A stretch of DNA of 64,000 nucleotides from JBELHR01 sp049607205 (GCA_049607205.1 JBMYWH010000003.1:62001-126000); one strand, 5' to 3'. Positions 35,548-44,759 are shown, counted from the stretch's first letter. Numbers and translations: made by a program. Notes: generated by a model from the sequence alone, not told the origin.

Positions 35548-37311
35548 TTACTCTTGTAAAATATCATCCCAATTGTATATATTAGGATTCTCATCCTGTT
35601 CTTCAAAATCAGTTTTAAGGCTCAAGTCCTTTAAATAACTTACGATGAAGACATATTCATTCTCCTTTATACCGTTCTCATCCTCTTGATAAAAATAACT
35701 GTTCTGAACGCGTTTAGAATAGCCTTCAAACGCCACAGGATCGAAACTTCCAGTACTATAATAACGCATTAGAAGATCATAGACCTCATCAAAACCTTTT
35801 ATAGAAGCCATCGATGGGAAGGCTTTGAACTTCTTTTTGTATTGATAAAAGAACTGCTGAACCAATGGATCCGTAGAATCTTGAATAGAAGAAGTTACAT
35901 AGGTAAAGTCAATCGAGGACAACACTTCATCGGTAGCTACCTCGAAATCTTTATCTTTCTCATTAGCAAACAAACGCCCTCTGATATTATTATCAAGAGC
36001 AACTATATTATCAATAAGCGCATAACTTGTAGTCCCCTTATTGGTCATCACAACCCAATTATTCGTAGCAAGAGAATCTACTTTCTCTCTAAATGAATCA
36101 AAGGAAACATAATCCTTTACCGCTTGTAAGGTCGAAATAGATACAGAGTCATTAAGTTCCTTTAAGCCCTGAATAAGGTTTTTCGTTTGAGTTCTGCTTG
36201 CTGCAGTTGTATCTCCTACAATAATGATATGCTCATCACAATAAGCACTTATAATATGCTCATTCAACTTCTCAGCATAATGTGACTTATCCACTTCTGG
36301 CTTGATGAAATTTGAACTGGTAAAACCACTTTGTTTCTTAGAATACATTGGAAAAAGAACAGGTATATCCCTTAATTTATAATTCTTAGCCACCATTTGA
36401 GCCTTTGAAGAATAAAAGGGTCCTACAACTAAATCACTTTGCTCCAAATCTCCTAAAAGCAAGATTTCCTTAACCTTCTGGCTACTATTTTCCGTATCAT
36501 AAACTGAATAAGTCACTGAGGCTCCTTGAGCTCTCATAGAATCAATCGCAATTAATGCACCTAAATAATAATCACTAATTCGGTCCAGAACCAAACCTTT
36601 CTTTCTAAAGGTTTGAAGTGGACTCAAAGTATCATATCGCTCTAGTTTGAGCGGTAACATAAAAGAAATATGAAAGGGAACATCCACTTGAATACTATCC
36701 TTGAAAACAGACATCTGCTCTTCTATGACCTCAACACCTCTCCTTTTAACTTTTAATAGCATTCCTTTCTGTAAACCCATACGTTCTAAAGGAAGTTTAG
36801 GGTTTAAAGCAACCAAACTATCTTTACTCACTTCATACTCCTTTTCCAAGCTATAAAAGGTTTCTCCTTGAACAACTTCATGAAGGACATAATCTTCTTC
36901 CAACAAGGCTTGTTGAACCAATAAGGCATCCGCATCCAACACCTTATCCTTATCAATCTTCAACACACTTCCAATCTTCAATGGTCCTGAAATGCGATTA
37001 TCTATAATCAAATCATCGACACTAATTCCATAAGCTCTAGAAATACCATATAAGGTCTCCCCAAGTGCCACTTGATGGTAGCTCATTTCATGATCCGGCA
37101 TTAAAGGAATATAAACCGTGGCATTTACCACAGGTCTTTTAGATAGATCTGGGTTTGCAATCTTAAAATCTCTCATAGAGATGTCAAAATCTCTTGAAAT
37201 ACTCTTATAACTATCCCCTGACTGAATTTGATAAATAAAGACATCAGTCTCTTGAGCACTCATAATAAAGAAGCTCATCATCATCAAAACACTTAATATC
37301 GATTTTTTCAT
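35548..37311 (-). CDS. Exported LysM and periplasmic-binding-protein-like fusion
   Basis: The start at 37311 leads directly into a signal peptide (MKKSILSVLMMMSFFIMSAQ) and gives 587 residues. Three LysM domains follow at about 25-70, 80-122 and 145-190 (YQIQSGDSYKSISRDF, HQVALGETLYGISRAYG, HEVVQGETFYSLEKEY). The rest, about 215-585, resembles a type I periplasmic binding protein (IAIDSMRAQGA, SDLVVGPFYSSKAQMVAK, DIPVLFPM, then a second lobe). LysM binds peptidoglycan, so the protein is probably anchored to the wall and may sense or bind a small ligand. The gene lies 41 bases after guaA and ends at a terminator. No solute transporter is nearby. Function is not known. Confidence 0.8.
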   Translation of the reverse strand: MKKSILSVLMMMSFFIMSAQETDVFIYQIQSGDSYKSISRDFDISMRDFKIANPDLSKRPVVNATVYIPLMPDHEMSYHQVALGETLYGISRAYGISVDDLIIDNRISGPLKIGSVLKIDKDKVLDADALLVQQALLEEDYVLHEVVQGETFYSLEKEYEVSKDSLVALNPKLPLERMGLQKGMLLKVKRRGVEVIEEQMSVFKDSIQVDVPFHISFMLPLKLERYDTLSPLQTFRKKGLVLDRISDYYLGALIAIDSMRAQGASVTYSVYDTENSSQKVKEILLLGDLEQSDLVVGPFYSSKAQMVAKNYKLRDIPVLFPMYSKKQSGFTSSNFIKPEVDKSHYAEKLNEHIISAYCDEHIIIVGDTTAASRTQTKNLIQGLKELNDSVSISTLQAVKDYVSFDSFREKVDSLATNNWVVMTNKGTTSYALIDNIVALDNNIRGRLFANEKDKDFEVATDEVLSSIDFTYVTSSIQDSTDPLVQQFFYQYKKKFKAFPSMASIKGFDEVYDLLMRYYSTGSFDPVAFEGYSKRVQNSYFYQEDENGIKENEYVFIVSYLKDLSLKTDFEEQDENPNIYNWDDILQE

Positions 37312-37352
37312 GGATACTGTTTTTTTTATAAATTCAAATACCATTCCAATAT

Positions 37353-38885
37353 TTATTCCCATTCAATCGTTGCCGGTGGTTTAGAGCTAATATCATATAC
37401 TACTCGATTGACTCCAACTACTTGATTAATTATTTTATTGGAAGTCTCTTGCAAAAATTTATAAGGTAGATCTACCCAGTCAGCCGTCATTCCATCGGTA
37501 GATTCAACTGCTCTAAGGGCAACAACCTTTTCATAGGTTCTCTCATCCCCCATTACTCCTACAGAGTTCACAGGTAGAAGCATCGCACCTGCTTGCCAAA
37601 CTTTATCATAGAGTCCCCATTTCTTAAGGCCAGATACAAAGATTGCATCCACTTCTTGAAGAATTCTAACTTTTTCTTTAGTCACATCACCAAGTATTCT
37701 AATTCCTAGACCTGGGCCGGGGAAAGGATGTCTTCCCAACAAGTCAGGACTCATATTCATGCTCTTTCCAACGCGTCTAACCTCATCTTTGAAAATACTT
37801 CTCAATGGCTCTACGATTTTTAACTTCATAAAGTCAGGTAATCCACCTACATTGTGATGAGATTTAATTGTTGCTGAAGGTCCCCCTGTTGCTGAAACTG
37901 ATTCAATTACATCAGGATAAATAGTACCTTGCGCCAACCATTTAACATCAGAAATAAGGTGTGCTTCATCGTCAAACACCTCAATAAAAGTCTTTCCAAT
38001 TGCCTTACGTTTACCCTCAGGATCACTGATCCCTTTAAGCGCATCCATAAATCGATCCGTGGCATCAACTCCCTTCACATTGAGTCCCATTCCTTCATAC
38101 TGATCTAAGACCTGTTCGAATTCGTCCTTTCTCAAAAGGCCATTATTTACAAAAATACAATGAAGGTTAGTTCCTATTGCTTTATCAAGTAGAACCGCAG
38201 CAACCGAAGAGTCTACCCCTCCAGATAATCCAAGTACTACTTTTTCGTTTCCTACTTTATCCTTAATTGCTTGAACCGTTTCTTCAATAAAAGAATCCGG
38301 AGTCCAATCCGCCTCAAGTCCAGCAATATTAATTAGAAAGTTCTTCAAAAGTTGAGTTCCATCAACCGAGTGATATACTTCCGGGTGAAATTGAATTCCA
38401 AAAGTCTGTTCTCCTTCAATATGAAAGGCCGCATTTTTAACGTCTTCTGTAGAAGCATCTAAAACGAAATTATTTCCCAATTTCAAAATGGTATCTGAAT
38501 GACTCATCCAAACCTGACTATGCTCTGGAATATCTTGGAACAATACGGCATTAGTATCTATGAAATCAAGATGAGCTCTACCGTATTCACGAGAATTAGA
38601 ACTTCCTACTTCACCTCCATAGTTTTGGGCCAAGAATTGGGCACCGTAGCAAATTCCTAATAAAGGCTTTTTCCCTTTAATTTGACTTAAATCAGGTTGA
38701 GGAGCATTTTCTCCTCTCACAGAATGTGGACTTCCCGAAAGAATTACCGCCTGAAATTCATTGACATTAAACTTTTCTGAGTTAAACGGATGTATTTCAC
38801 AATACACATTTAATTCACGTACACGTCTGGCAATTAACTGAGTAAATTGCGAACCAAAATCTAAAATGAGCACTTTGTTTTCCAT
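37353..38885 (-). CDS. guaA: GMP synthase (glutamine-hydrolysing)
   Basis: This 510-residue protein converts XMP to GMP using ATP and glutamine. The glutamine amidotransferase domain (1 to about 190) has catalytic Cys79 in LGICYGAQF and the His/Glu of FHPEVYHS. The ATP pyrophosphatase P-loop is LGLSGGVDSSVAA. The C-terminal dimerisation domain has HPFPGPGLGIRI and the end DISSKPPATIEWE. All motifs are intact. It lies between cdd and the LysM protein gene on one strand with gaps of 41-48 bases, so co-transcription is likely. Confidence 0.97.
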   Translation of the reverse strand: MENKVLILDFGSQFTQLIARRVRELNVYCEIHPFNSEKFNVNEFQAVILSGSPHSVRGENAPQPDLSQIKGKKPLLGICYGAQFLAQNYGGEVGSSNSREYGRAHLDFIDTNAVLFQDIPEHSQVWMSHSDTILKLGNNFVLDASTEDVKNAAFHIEGEQTFGIQFHPEVYHSVDGTQLLKNFLINIAGLEADWTPDSFIEETVQAIKDKVGNEKVVLGLSGGVDSSVAAVLLDKAIGTNLHCIFVNNGLLRKDEFEQVLDQYEGMGLNVKGVDATDRFMDALKGISDPEGKRKAIGKTFIEVFDDEAHLISDVKWLAQGTIYPDVIESVSATGGPSATIKSHHNVGGLPDFMKLKIVEPLRSIFKDEVRRVGKSMNMSPDLLGRHPFPGPGLGIRILGDVTKEKVRILQEVDAIFVSGLKKWGLYDKVWQAGAMLLPVNSVGVMGDERTYEKVVALRAVESTDGMTADWVDLPYKFLQETSNKIINQVVGVNRVVYDISSKPPATIEWE

Positions 38886-38933
38886 GAGTCAAAAATACTA
38901 TATAATCTTAAACTCACTAAAAAAAAAAGCTTT

Positions 38934-39416
38934 TTATAAATAGCTCTTATCAAAGGCTAATGGAAGCAAGTCTAGAAGTGAATCCGTCTTAATAACAGGT
39001 CCTTCTTGTCCCATGAAGAAAACTTCTATAGAGTCCTTCTGATTCATTTCGTATTCTGAAAGTGTTTGTCTACAACTTCCACAAGGTCCAACCGGTTTGT
39101 TTACTACTTGATTTTCAGAAAAAACTGCAATGGCTAATTTAAGTACCTTAACCCCGGGAAAGTCAGAAGAAGCCTTCCAAATTGCAACCCTTTCAGCACA
39201 CATACCCGATGGATATGCAGCATTTTCTTGATTATTTCCTAAAATCACTTCTCCATTTTCTAACAGCAAAGCACAACCAACATTAAATTTAGAATATGGA
39301 GCATAAGCTTTTTTATTAGCTTCTATCGCCTTATGCATAAGCTCAAGATCTTCCTTAGCTAGATCGTTCATGCTTTCATAATACTCGTAACTCGTCGTTA
39401 AATTCAATTTCTTCAT
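38934..39416 (-). CDS. cdd: Cytidine deaminase
   Basis: This 160-residue enzyme converts cytidine to uridine in pyrimidine salvage. Zinc-binding and catalytic motifs are CAERVA (Cys73, Glu75) and PCGSC (Cys112, Cys115). NVGCALLLENGEVILGNNQENAAYP is the usual substrate-binding segment. It is of the short, tetrameric type. It follows porV by 24 bases and precedes guaA by 48. Confidence 0.95.
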   Translation of the reverse strand: MKKLNLTTSYEYYESMNDLAKEDLELMHKAIEANKKAYAPYSKFNVGCALLLENGEVILGNNQENAAYPSGMCAERVAIWKASSDFPGVKVLKLAIAVFSENQVVNKPVGPCGSCRQTLSEYEMNQKDSIEVFFMGQEGPVIKTDSLLDLLPLAFDKSYL

Positions 39417-39440
39417 GTCAAAATATAATTTAATAAGGGT

Positions 39441-40490
39441 CTAATCAAAGGAGTATCCAAGACTAATTCTTAAGGTATTGTCCAATGCATTATTTACCTG
39501 AGATTGGTTAAATAAATAGGAAACATCCATGGAAAGGTTATTGGTTTGAAACCCTGCACCAAAGGTAATATAATTTCGAGCGCCATAATCAGGATTTTCA
39601 TAAAAATATCCTGTTCTTAAAAAAAACGCTTGATCAAAAGCATATTCAAAACCAAGACCATAGGCCAGATTCCCGGACCAATCCTCATCAACCGAACCCT
39701 CATCCGTCTCAACCTGAGTTGGTACTAGTAACTTCGTTATTTCTAGATTTGTTGTTAGTCTATTTTGAGGATCAAATCCGAAATCAAAACCTGCACCCAA
39801 TTTTAAGTTAGTAGGTAAATAAGATTCCTCCCCTCCTTCACTCTGCTGAACTTTAGGACCAATATTATCAACGCTTAGTCCGGCACGATAAATTAAGTCA
39901 AAGCCTTGATAACGGACTGCTTTTGATTGATAAAACATACCTACATCGACGGCTACCGTATTAATAGTCTGTATATCAGAGTCCACCGAATTCAAACCTA
40001 AATCAGATCGAATATATCCAAGTCCTACCCCCATGGAAAAGGTCTCACTTAGTTTTAAAGCATATTGAAAATCGATATTCAAATCACTCGGTCGCTCCTG
40101 TCCTAAATAAGATCCATCATCTCCAGTTAGATCGACATCCCCTAAGGTGAAATAATTAAAATTAACTCCGAAACTAGAGCGTTCATTAATCTTCTGAGCA
40201 TAAGAAAAACCAGAAAGAAATACATCTTTAACGACATTATTCATCCAAGGCACAAAAAACACACTAACCTCTCTTTTAGATTCAAGAAAAACTAATTTAG
40301 CCGAATTGTGGAAATTCGAATAGGCATCGGCAGAAGTCGCTACTCCTAAATCACCCATACCAGCTGACCTGGCATCGGGAACTATTAATAAAAATGGAAC
40401 AGCTGTTTGAGAGCTTAAATTCTGATTTTGAGCAATTAGTTTAGGAATTACTAAAACACTCAATAAAATAAGGGTATAGATTTTCTTCAT
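39441..40490 (-). CDS. porV: Type IX secretion outer membrane protein PorV (LptO)
   Basis: This 349-residue outer membrane barrel of the FadL-like family has a signal peptide MKKIYTLILLSVLVIPKLIAQ and then the conserved SQTAVPFLLIVPDARSAGMGDLGVATS and NFHNSAKLVF. It ends in a strand pattern with an aromatic penultimate residue (ISLGYSFD). PorV is an accessory of the type IX system that shuttles secreted proteins to the PorU sortase. The ATG at 40490 is chosen because it gives a complete signal peptide. In Flavobacterium johnsoniae porU lies between porV and gldJ; here it does not. Cdd is 24 bases downstream. Confidence 0.9.
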   Translation of the reverse strand: MKKIYTLILLSVLVIPKLIAQNQNLSSQTAVPFLLIVPDARSAGMGDLGVATSADAYSNFHNSAKLVFLESKREVSVFFVPWMNNVVKDVFLSGFSYAQKINERSSFGVNFNYFTLGDVDLTGDDGSYLGQERPSDLNIDFQYALKLSETFSMGVGLGYIRSDLGLNSVDSDIQTINTVAVDVGMFYQSKAVRYQGFDLIYRAGLSVDNIGPKVQQSEGGEESYLPTNLKLGAGFDFGFDPQNRLTTNLEITKLLVPTQVETDEGSVDEDWSGNLAYGLGFEYAFDQAFFLRTGYFYENPDYGARNYITFGAGFQTNNLSMDVSYLFNQSQVNNALDNTLRISLGYSFD

Positions 40491-40521
40491 ATATATGTCT
40501 TTAGGACATCTTGTTCTTCGC

Positions 40522-40529
40522 CAAATATA
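40522..40529 (-). promoter_or_regulatory. Candidate -7 box for porV
   Basis: TATATTTG on the minus strand fits TAnnTTTG exactly, 31 bases before the start at 40490. A TTTG lies about 22 bases further upstream, slightly long. Confidence 0.45.
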
Positions 40530-40625
40530 CACAATGACCACAATTAAAACACAAATTTTAACTACCGGAAAATATCCCTACTTGTCGTGATAACATTGGA
40601 GAAACTAAATCTTGCATTCCTTATT

Positions 40626-40633
40626 TAAATTTG
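40626..40633 (+). promoter_or_regulatory. Candidate -7 box for gldJ
   Basis: TAAATTTG fits TAnnTTTG exactly, about 40 bases before the gldJ ATG. No -33 TTTG lies at 19-20 bases. Confidence 0.4.
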
Positions 40634-40673
40634 TAAATTGCAACTTTAATCATACCCTATAAAGTATAATACA

Positions 40674-42353
40674 ATGAAATCTGTATTAAAACCTAAACAC
40701 CTTATTGCATTTATTTTAGGACTCAGCTTAGTTAGCTGCGGTTCAAAAAGCAACACATCTTCATTAACTGGATGGAGTCTTAATGACCCGAAAAGTGGGG
40801 GATTTGAATTAAATCAGAATTATAAAGGACAAGAAACACCTCCAGGCATGGTTGTCATCGAAGGTGGAACATTTACCATGGGTAAAGTTCAAGATGATGT
40901 CATGTATGACTGGAATACGGCGCCTGTAAAAATGCAAGTAAGATCCTTCTATTTAGATGAAGCAGAAGTTACGAATTTAGAATATGTTTTTTACTTACAA
41001 TGGTTAGAGAAGGTATTCCCTCCCTCAGAAGATGAATTCAAACACATTTATAAGAGTGCATTACCTGATACTTTAGTATGGCGTAAGAACTTAGGTAATT
41101 TTGAATTGTTAACTGAAAACTATTTGAGGCACCCAGCCTATGCAAACTATCCTGTTGTTGGAGTAAGTTGGATTCAGGCCAATGCTTATTGCAAATGGAG
41201 AACGAACATGGTTAATGAAAAGATCCTTATAGATAAAGGAGTTCTCAAACAATTATGGGATGAAGAAGGTCTTGAGGTTTATGGAAAAAACAACTTTGAC
41301 ACAGACGTATACCTTGCAAACCCTAACTTAATGTTTGATGGAAACGAAGAAGTTTATGGAAAAGGACTGCCTGATTTAAGTAAATCTAAAAAAGAGACTC
41401 AAAGTGAAACTTCTAATTTCACAGGAAGACAAGTGAAGATGGAAGACGGTATACTTACTCCTAAGTTCAGACTTCCAACAGAAGCTGAATGGGAATATGC
41501 CGCAAAATCTGATATAGAAAATCGAGAATATAATAACTTAAGAGGACGTAAGAAATACCCATGGCAAGGAAGATATACTCGTAATAAGTCTAAACGTGAA
41601 AGAGGAGATCAATTAGCAAATTTCAAACAAGGTAAAGGAGACTATAGTGGACTTGCTGGATGGAGTAATGATGGAGCAGAGATCACAACAACTGTAAAAT
41701 CTTATCCTCCTAATGCATACGGTCTATACGATATGGCTGGAAATGTTGCAGAATGGGTAGCTGATGTCTATCGCCCTGTAATTGATTCTGAACAAAATGA
41801 CTTGAGCTATTATAGAGGTAATGTCTTCAATAAAAAATACATCAATGACGATGGTTCTGTTTCTGTTTACGATGAAACAAATATTGAATTTGACACCTTA
41901 CAAGATGGAAAGATTGTCCCTAAGAATTTACCAGGTAATCTTAAGTATGTCGAAGTTACGAATCAAGATGCTTTTATGAGGTATAACTACTCTAAAGCCT
42001 ATAATATTGATGGACAAGATGGAGATTTAGCTTCTAGTCGTTATTACGAACAAGAAGAAGCAGAAGTTGCACCTCGTATGTATAACCATCCTAATAAAGG
42101 AGAAATTACCTATGATGAAAACGGTAAAATGATTATGACCTATGACGAGGAGTTCCGAACTACTTTAATCAGTGATGAGACTCGAGTGTTCAAAGGAGGA
42201 TCTTGGAGAGATAGAGAGTATTGGTTAGACCCTGCTCAACGTAAATATTTCCCTCAATTTATGGCTACAGAATATATCGGATTCAGATGTGCTACAGATA
42301 AATTTGGAGAAAATTCCAAACAGAAATCTGCCATACACACTGTCCCTAGATAA
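40674..42353 (+). CDS. gldJ: Gliding motility lipoprotein GldJ
   Basis: This 559-residue lipoprotein has lipobox LVSC (Cys22). A formylglycine-generating-enzyme-like (sulfatase-modifying factor) domain begins PPGMVVIEGGTFTMG and ends VFKGGSWRDREYWLDPAQRKYF and GFRCA, with insertions between. GldJ differs from the related GldK by the long insertion around NIDGQDGDLASSRYY. In F. johnsoniae GldJ stabilises GldK and is needed for gliding and for type IX secretion. The gene is divergent from porV and is followed by a terminator immediately before murF. Confidence 0.92.
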   Translation: MKSVLKPKHLIAFILGLSLVSCGSKSNTSSLTGWSLNDPKSGGFELNQNYKGQETPPGMVVIEGGTFTMGKVQDDVMYDWNTAPVKMQVRSFYLDEAEVTNLEYVFYLQWLEKVFPPSEDEFKHIYKSALPDTLVWRKNLGNFELLTENYLRHPAYANYPVVGVSWIQANAYCKWRTNMVNEKILIDKGVLKQLWDEEGLEVYGKNNFDTDVYLANPNLMFDGNEEVYGKGLPDLSKSKKETQSETSNFTGRQVKMEDGILTPKFRLPTEAEWEYAAKSDIENREYNNLRGRKKYPWQGRYTRNKSKRERGDQLANFKQGKGDYSGLAGWSNDGAEITTTVKSYPPNAYGLYDMAGNVAEWVADVYRPVIDSEQNDLSYYRGNVFNKKYINDDGSVSVYDETNIEFDTLQDGKIVPKNLPGNLKYVEVTNQDAFMRYNYSKAYNIDGQDGDLASSRYYEQEEAEVAPRMYNHPNKGEITYDENGKMIMTYDEEFRTTLISDETRVFKGGSWRDREYWLDPAQRKYFPQFMATEYIGFRCATDKFGENSKQKSAIHTVPR

Positions 42354-42368
42354 AAATATACTAACTTT

Positions 42369-42396
42369 AACCTCATCAAATCGATGAGGTTTTTTT
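42369..42396 (+). terminator. Terminator immediately before murF
   Basis: AACCTCATC and GATGAGGTT form a 9-bp stem around a 5-base loop, followed by a T run whose last T is one base from the murF ATG at 42397. Confidence 0.82.
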
Positions 42397-43692
42397 ATGA
42401 CAAATTTTAATTTAGAAGGCTTATACGAGCTTTGGATTGATAAAGGGTACAAGTATTGTACGGACACAAGAAAAATTGAAACAGGGGCTTTATTTTTTGC
42501 CCTAAAGGGTTCCAACTTCAATGGAAACACGTACGCCTTGAAAGCCTTAGAGCAAGGTTGCTCTTATGCTATCGTTGACCAGGAAATGGCTAGTGAAGAT
42601 CCGAGACTTATAAAAGTAGATGATGTTTTAACTTGCTTGCAAAAACTAGCAAATCACCACAGAAAACAATTTGACATCCCAGTGATTGCATTAACGGGGT
42701 CTAATGGTAAAACAACTTCAAAAGAACTTATTGCAGCCTGCCTGTCCTCTCGAAATGTTTTGGCTACCCTAGGTAACCTTAATAATCATTTAGGCGTTCC
42801 CTTCACCTTATTAAGGCTTAGAAGTCATCATGAGCTTGCACTCATAGAAATGGGAGCTAATCATCAGGGAGAAATCTCTGAACTTTGCGATATTGCAGAA
42901 CCTGATTTCGGCTATATTACAAATTTTGGAAAAGCTCACATGGAAGGCTTCGGAGGGATTGAAGGTATCATCAAAGGAAAAACCGAGCTTTATCGTTATT
43001 TGATCGCAAAAGGAGGATCCTTATTTCTCAATTCAGCAGACCCTATACAATATTCGTATAAAGATCAGACTACGAGTATTTGCTTCGGTATCAAACCGGA
43101 GGATTCTCCAATTGAATTAGTAAGCGCAAATCCATTACTTAAATTTCTATACCAAGACAAATTGTATAGCACTCATTTAGTTGGTACCTACAACTTCATT
43201 AATATTTCGGCGGCAATTTGTATTGCCAGTTATTTTGATATTCCGGTTCAAAACAGTATCAAGGCCATCACCAATTATATTCCAGAGAACAACAGATCTC
43301 AGCTCAATAAAGTAGAAAAAGCCCAAGTAGTACTCGATGCCTACAATGCCAACCCAAGCTCTATGAGAGTTGCCCTAGAGTCGTTTTTCTCTCAGGAACA
43401 GAACCGAAAAGTACTTATTTTAGGAGACATGTTTGAATTGGGAGCTTACTCCCTAGAGGAACATAAAAATTTAATTGACTACTTAAGAGACAAACAATTC
43501 GAAAAAGTAATCTTACTAGGAACACATTTTAACCAAGCTTATTCCTTATCCCAGCCACTAGACAACTTAGAGAGTTTTCAAAACAAAACGGAATTTACCC
43601 ACACCGAATTCTATAAATCTATGTTTAACCGAGATCATTATATTCTAATCAAGGGGAGTAGAGGAATGAAACTGGAAGATTTAATCCCATAA
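42397..43692 (+). CDS. murF: UDP-MurNAc-tripeptide--D-Ala-D-Ala ligase MurF
   Basis: This 431-residue cytoplasmic enzyme adds D-Ala-D-Ala in the last soluble step of peptidoglycan precursor synthesis. The ATP loop is ALTGSNGKTTSKE (about residues 98-110), and NLNNHLGVPFTLLRL, EMGANHQGEI and LDAYNANPSSM are standard MurF motifs. The C-terminal LILGDMFELG and IKGSRGMKLE are present. The predicted ATG abuts the upstream terminator, leaving no conventional leader; expression must come from read-through or from a promoter overlapping the end of gldJ. Confidence 0.94.
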   Translation: MTNFNLEGLYELWIDKGYKYCTDTRKIETGALFFALKGSNFNGNTYALKALEQGCSYAIVDQEMASEDPRLIKVDDVLTCLQKLANHHRKQFDIPVIALTGSNGKTTSKELIAACLSSRNVLATLGNLNNHLGVPFTLLRLRSHHELALIEMGANHQGEISELCDIAEPDFGYITNFGKAHMEGFGGIEGIIKGKTELYRYLIAKGGSLFLNSADPIQYSYKDQTTSICFGIKPEDSPIELVSANPLLKFLYQDKLYSTHLVGTYNFINISAAICIASYFDIPVQNSIKAITNYIPENNRSQLNKVEKAQVVLDAYNANPSSMRVALESFFSQEQNRKVLILGDMFELGAYSLEEHKNLIDYLRDKQFEKVILLGTHFNQAYSLSQPLDNLESFQNKTEFTHTEFYKSMFNRDHYILIKGSRGMKLEDLIP

Positions 43693-43694
43693 AA

Positions 43695-43724
43695 AAAGGC
43701 GCCATACTTAGTAGGGCGCCTTTT
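43695..43724. terminator. Bidirectional terminator after murF
   Basis: AAAAGGCGCC and GGCGCCTTTT pair around an 11-base loop with A and T runs on both sides, between two convergent genes. Confidence 0.86.
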
Positions 43725-43730
43725 CATTTA

Positions 43731-44591
43731 TTACTCTTTATGATCAATTAAGTTCTTGTGATATTCTAATAGATTATCAATAGGTCTTTGAATAATTCCT
43801 GAAATCTTCAATCCGTGATTCGCGGCAACTTCATCCAATAAATCAGAGAAATAATGCGCTATAGAACCTATAAAGTAGATAGGTGTCTCAGGCCCCTTTT
43901 TGTAAGGAAGTATTCTACATTGGAAAAATGCTTCATACCCACTTTTCATCAACTCCTTAATATACTTTTCATCCTTATACTCAAACATAAACTTAGCAAA
44001 GGTTGCTAAATAGGTATTAGGGTTCGGCTGACGGTATAGGTTATATTTAATAAAATCAGCTTCAAGATTGTAATCTTGCTCGAGTTTCTTCATCATATGT
44101 TTAGGCATACGGTCAAAGAAATAATCTCTAATAATTCGCTTACCAAAATAATTTCCACTAGCCTCATCCATAAGGATATAACCTAAAGAAACAGAGTTAG
44201 TATGAACTTCCTTTCCATCAAAATAACAACTGTTAGAACCTGTCCCTAAAATTGCAACAATAGCAGGATCACCTCCAGTAGCAGCATAAACAGCAGCTAA
44301 TAAATCCTCTTCCACTACTACTTCAGCATTCACAAAAATGGACTGAAATATTTTTTTAAGAATAGAAGTAGCCTCTTCTGTACCACATCCTGCACCATAA
44401 AAATATATTTCTTCAACATCTTCTTTGTTGTGATACAACTGGTAAGTATTAATAATCCTTTCCCTCAAAACTTCTTCTGGAACAACTGCAGGATTTAATC
44501 CTTTAGTACGAACTCTAAATACTTCTTCTTTATTACTATCTAAAGCGATCCAATCAGCCTTAGTAGATCCACCATCTGCTATTAAAATCAT
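43731..44591 (-). CDS. BadF/BadG-type ATPase, N-acetylglucosamine kinase-like
   Basis: This 286-residue protein has the ASKHA kinase fold: phosphate loop ADGGSTKADW, second phosphate loop AILGTGSNSCYF and VSLGYILMDEASGNYFGKRIIRDYFFDRMP, in two parts, which match the N-acetylglucosamine kinase branch (pfam BadF/BadG). The ATG at 44591 is chosen because a good promoter overlaps the longer alternative. It lies downstream of the alpha-glucan PUL and may phosphorylate a released hexose such as glucose or N-acetylglucosamine; that is inference. Its 3' end meets the murF terminator. Confidence 0.85.
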   Translation of the reverse strand: MILIADGGSTKADWIALDSNKEEVFRVRTKGLNPAVVPEEVLRERIINTYQLYHNKEDVEEIYFYGAGCGTEEATSILKKIFQSIFVNAEVVVEEDLLAAVYAATGGDPAIVAILGTGSNSCYFDGKEVHTNSVSLGYILMDEASGNYFGKRIIRDYFFDRMPKHMMKKLEQDYNLEADFIKYNLYRQPNPNTYLATFAKFMFEYKDEKYIKELMKSGYEAFFQCRILPYKKGPETPIYFIGSIAHYFSDLLDEVAANHGLKISGIIQRPIDNLLEYHKNLIDHKE

Positions 44592-44612
44592 AAGATTAAG
44601 TTTATTTTCCCT

Positions 44613-44644
44613 CAAAGTTAAGATAAGGTTATTAATAAAACAAC
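44613..44644 (-). promoter_or_regulatory. Promoter of the BadF-type kinase gene
   Basis: On the minus strand GTTG (44644-44641), 20 bases and TAACTTTG (44620-44613) match TTTG-N19-TAnnTTTG closely. Transcription would begin near 44606, leaving a 5' leader of about 15 bases before the ATG at 44591. ACGAAAACGATTG lies just upstream of it and resembles a LacI-type half-site. Confidence 0.6.
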
Positions 44645-44684
44645 ACTTACTAAAACTTCAATCGTTTTCGTAAAGATAAAATTC

Positions 44685-44730
44685 AAAAAAAAACACCCGA
44701 CACAGTCTAAATGACTGACATCGAGTGTTT
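44685..44730 (-). terminator. Terminator of the glucan-degradation operon
   Basis: On the minus strand AAACACTCGATGTCAGTC pairs with GACTGTGTCGGGTGTTT including G-T pairs, followed by nine T. It follows the first GH13 gene and ends the operon. Confidence 0.75.
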
Positions 44731-44759
44731 AAACCCAGTAAATATTTACGAAAAATCTA

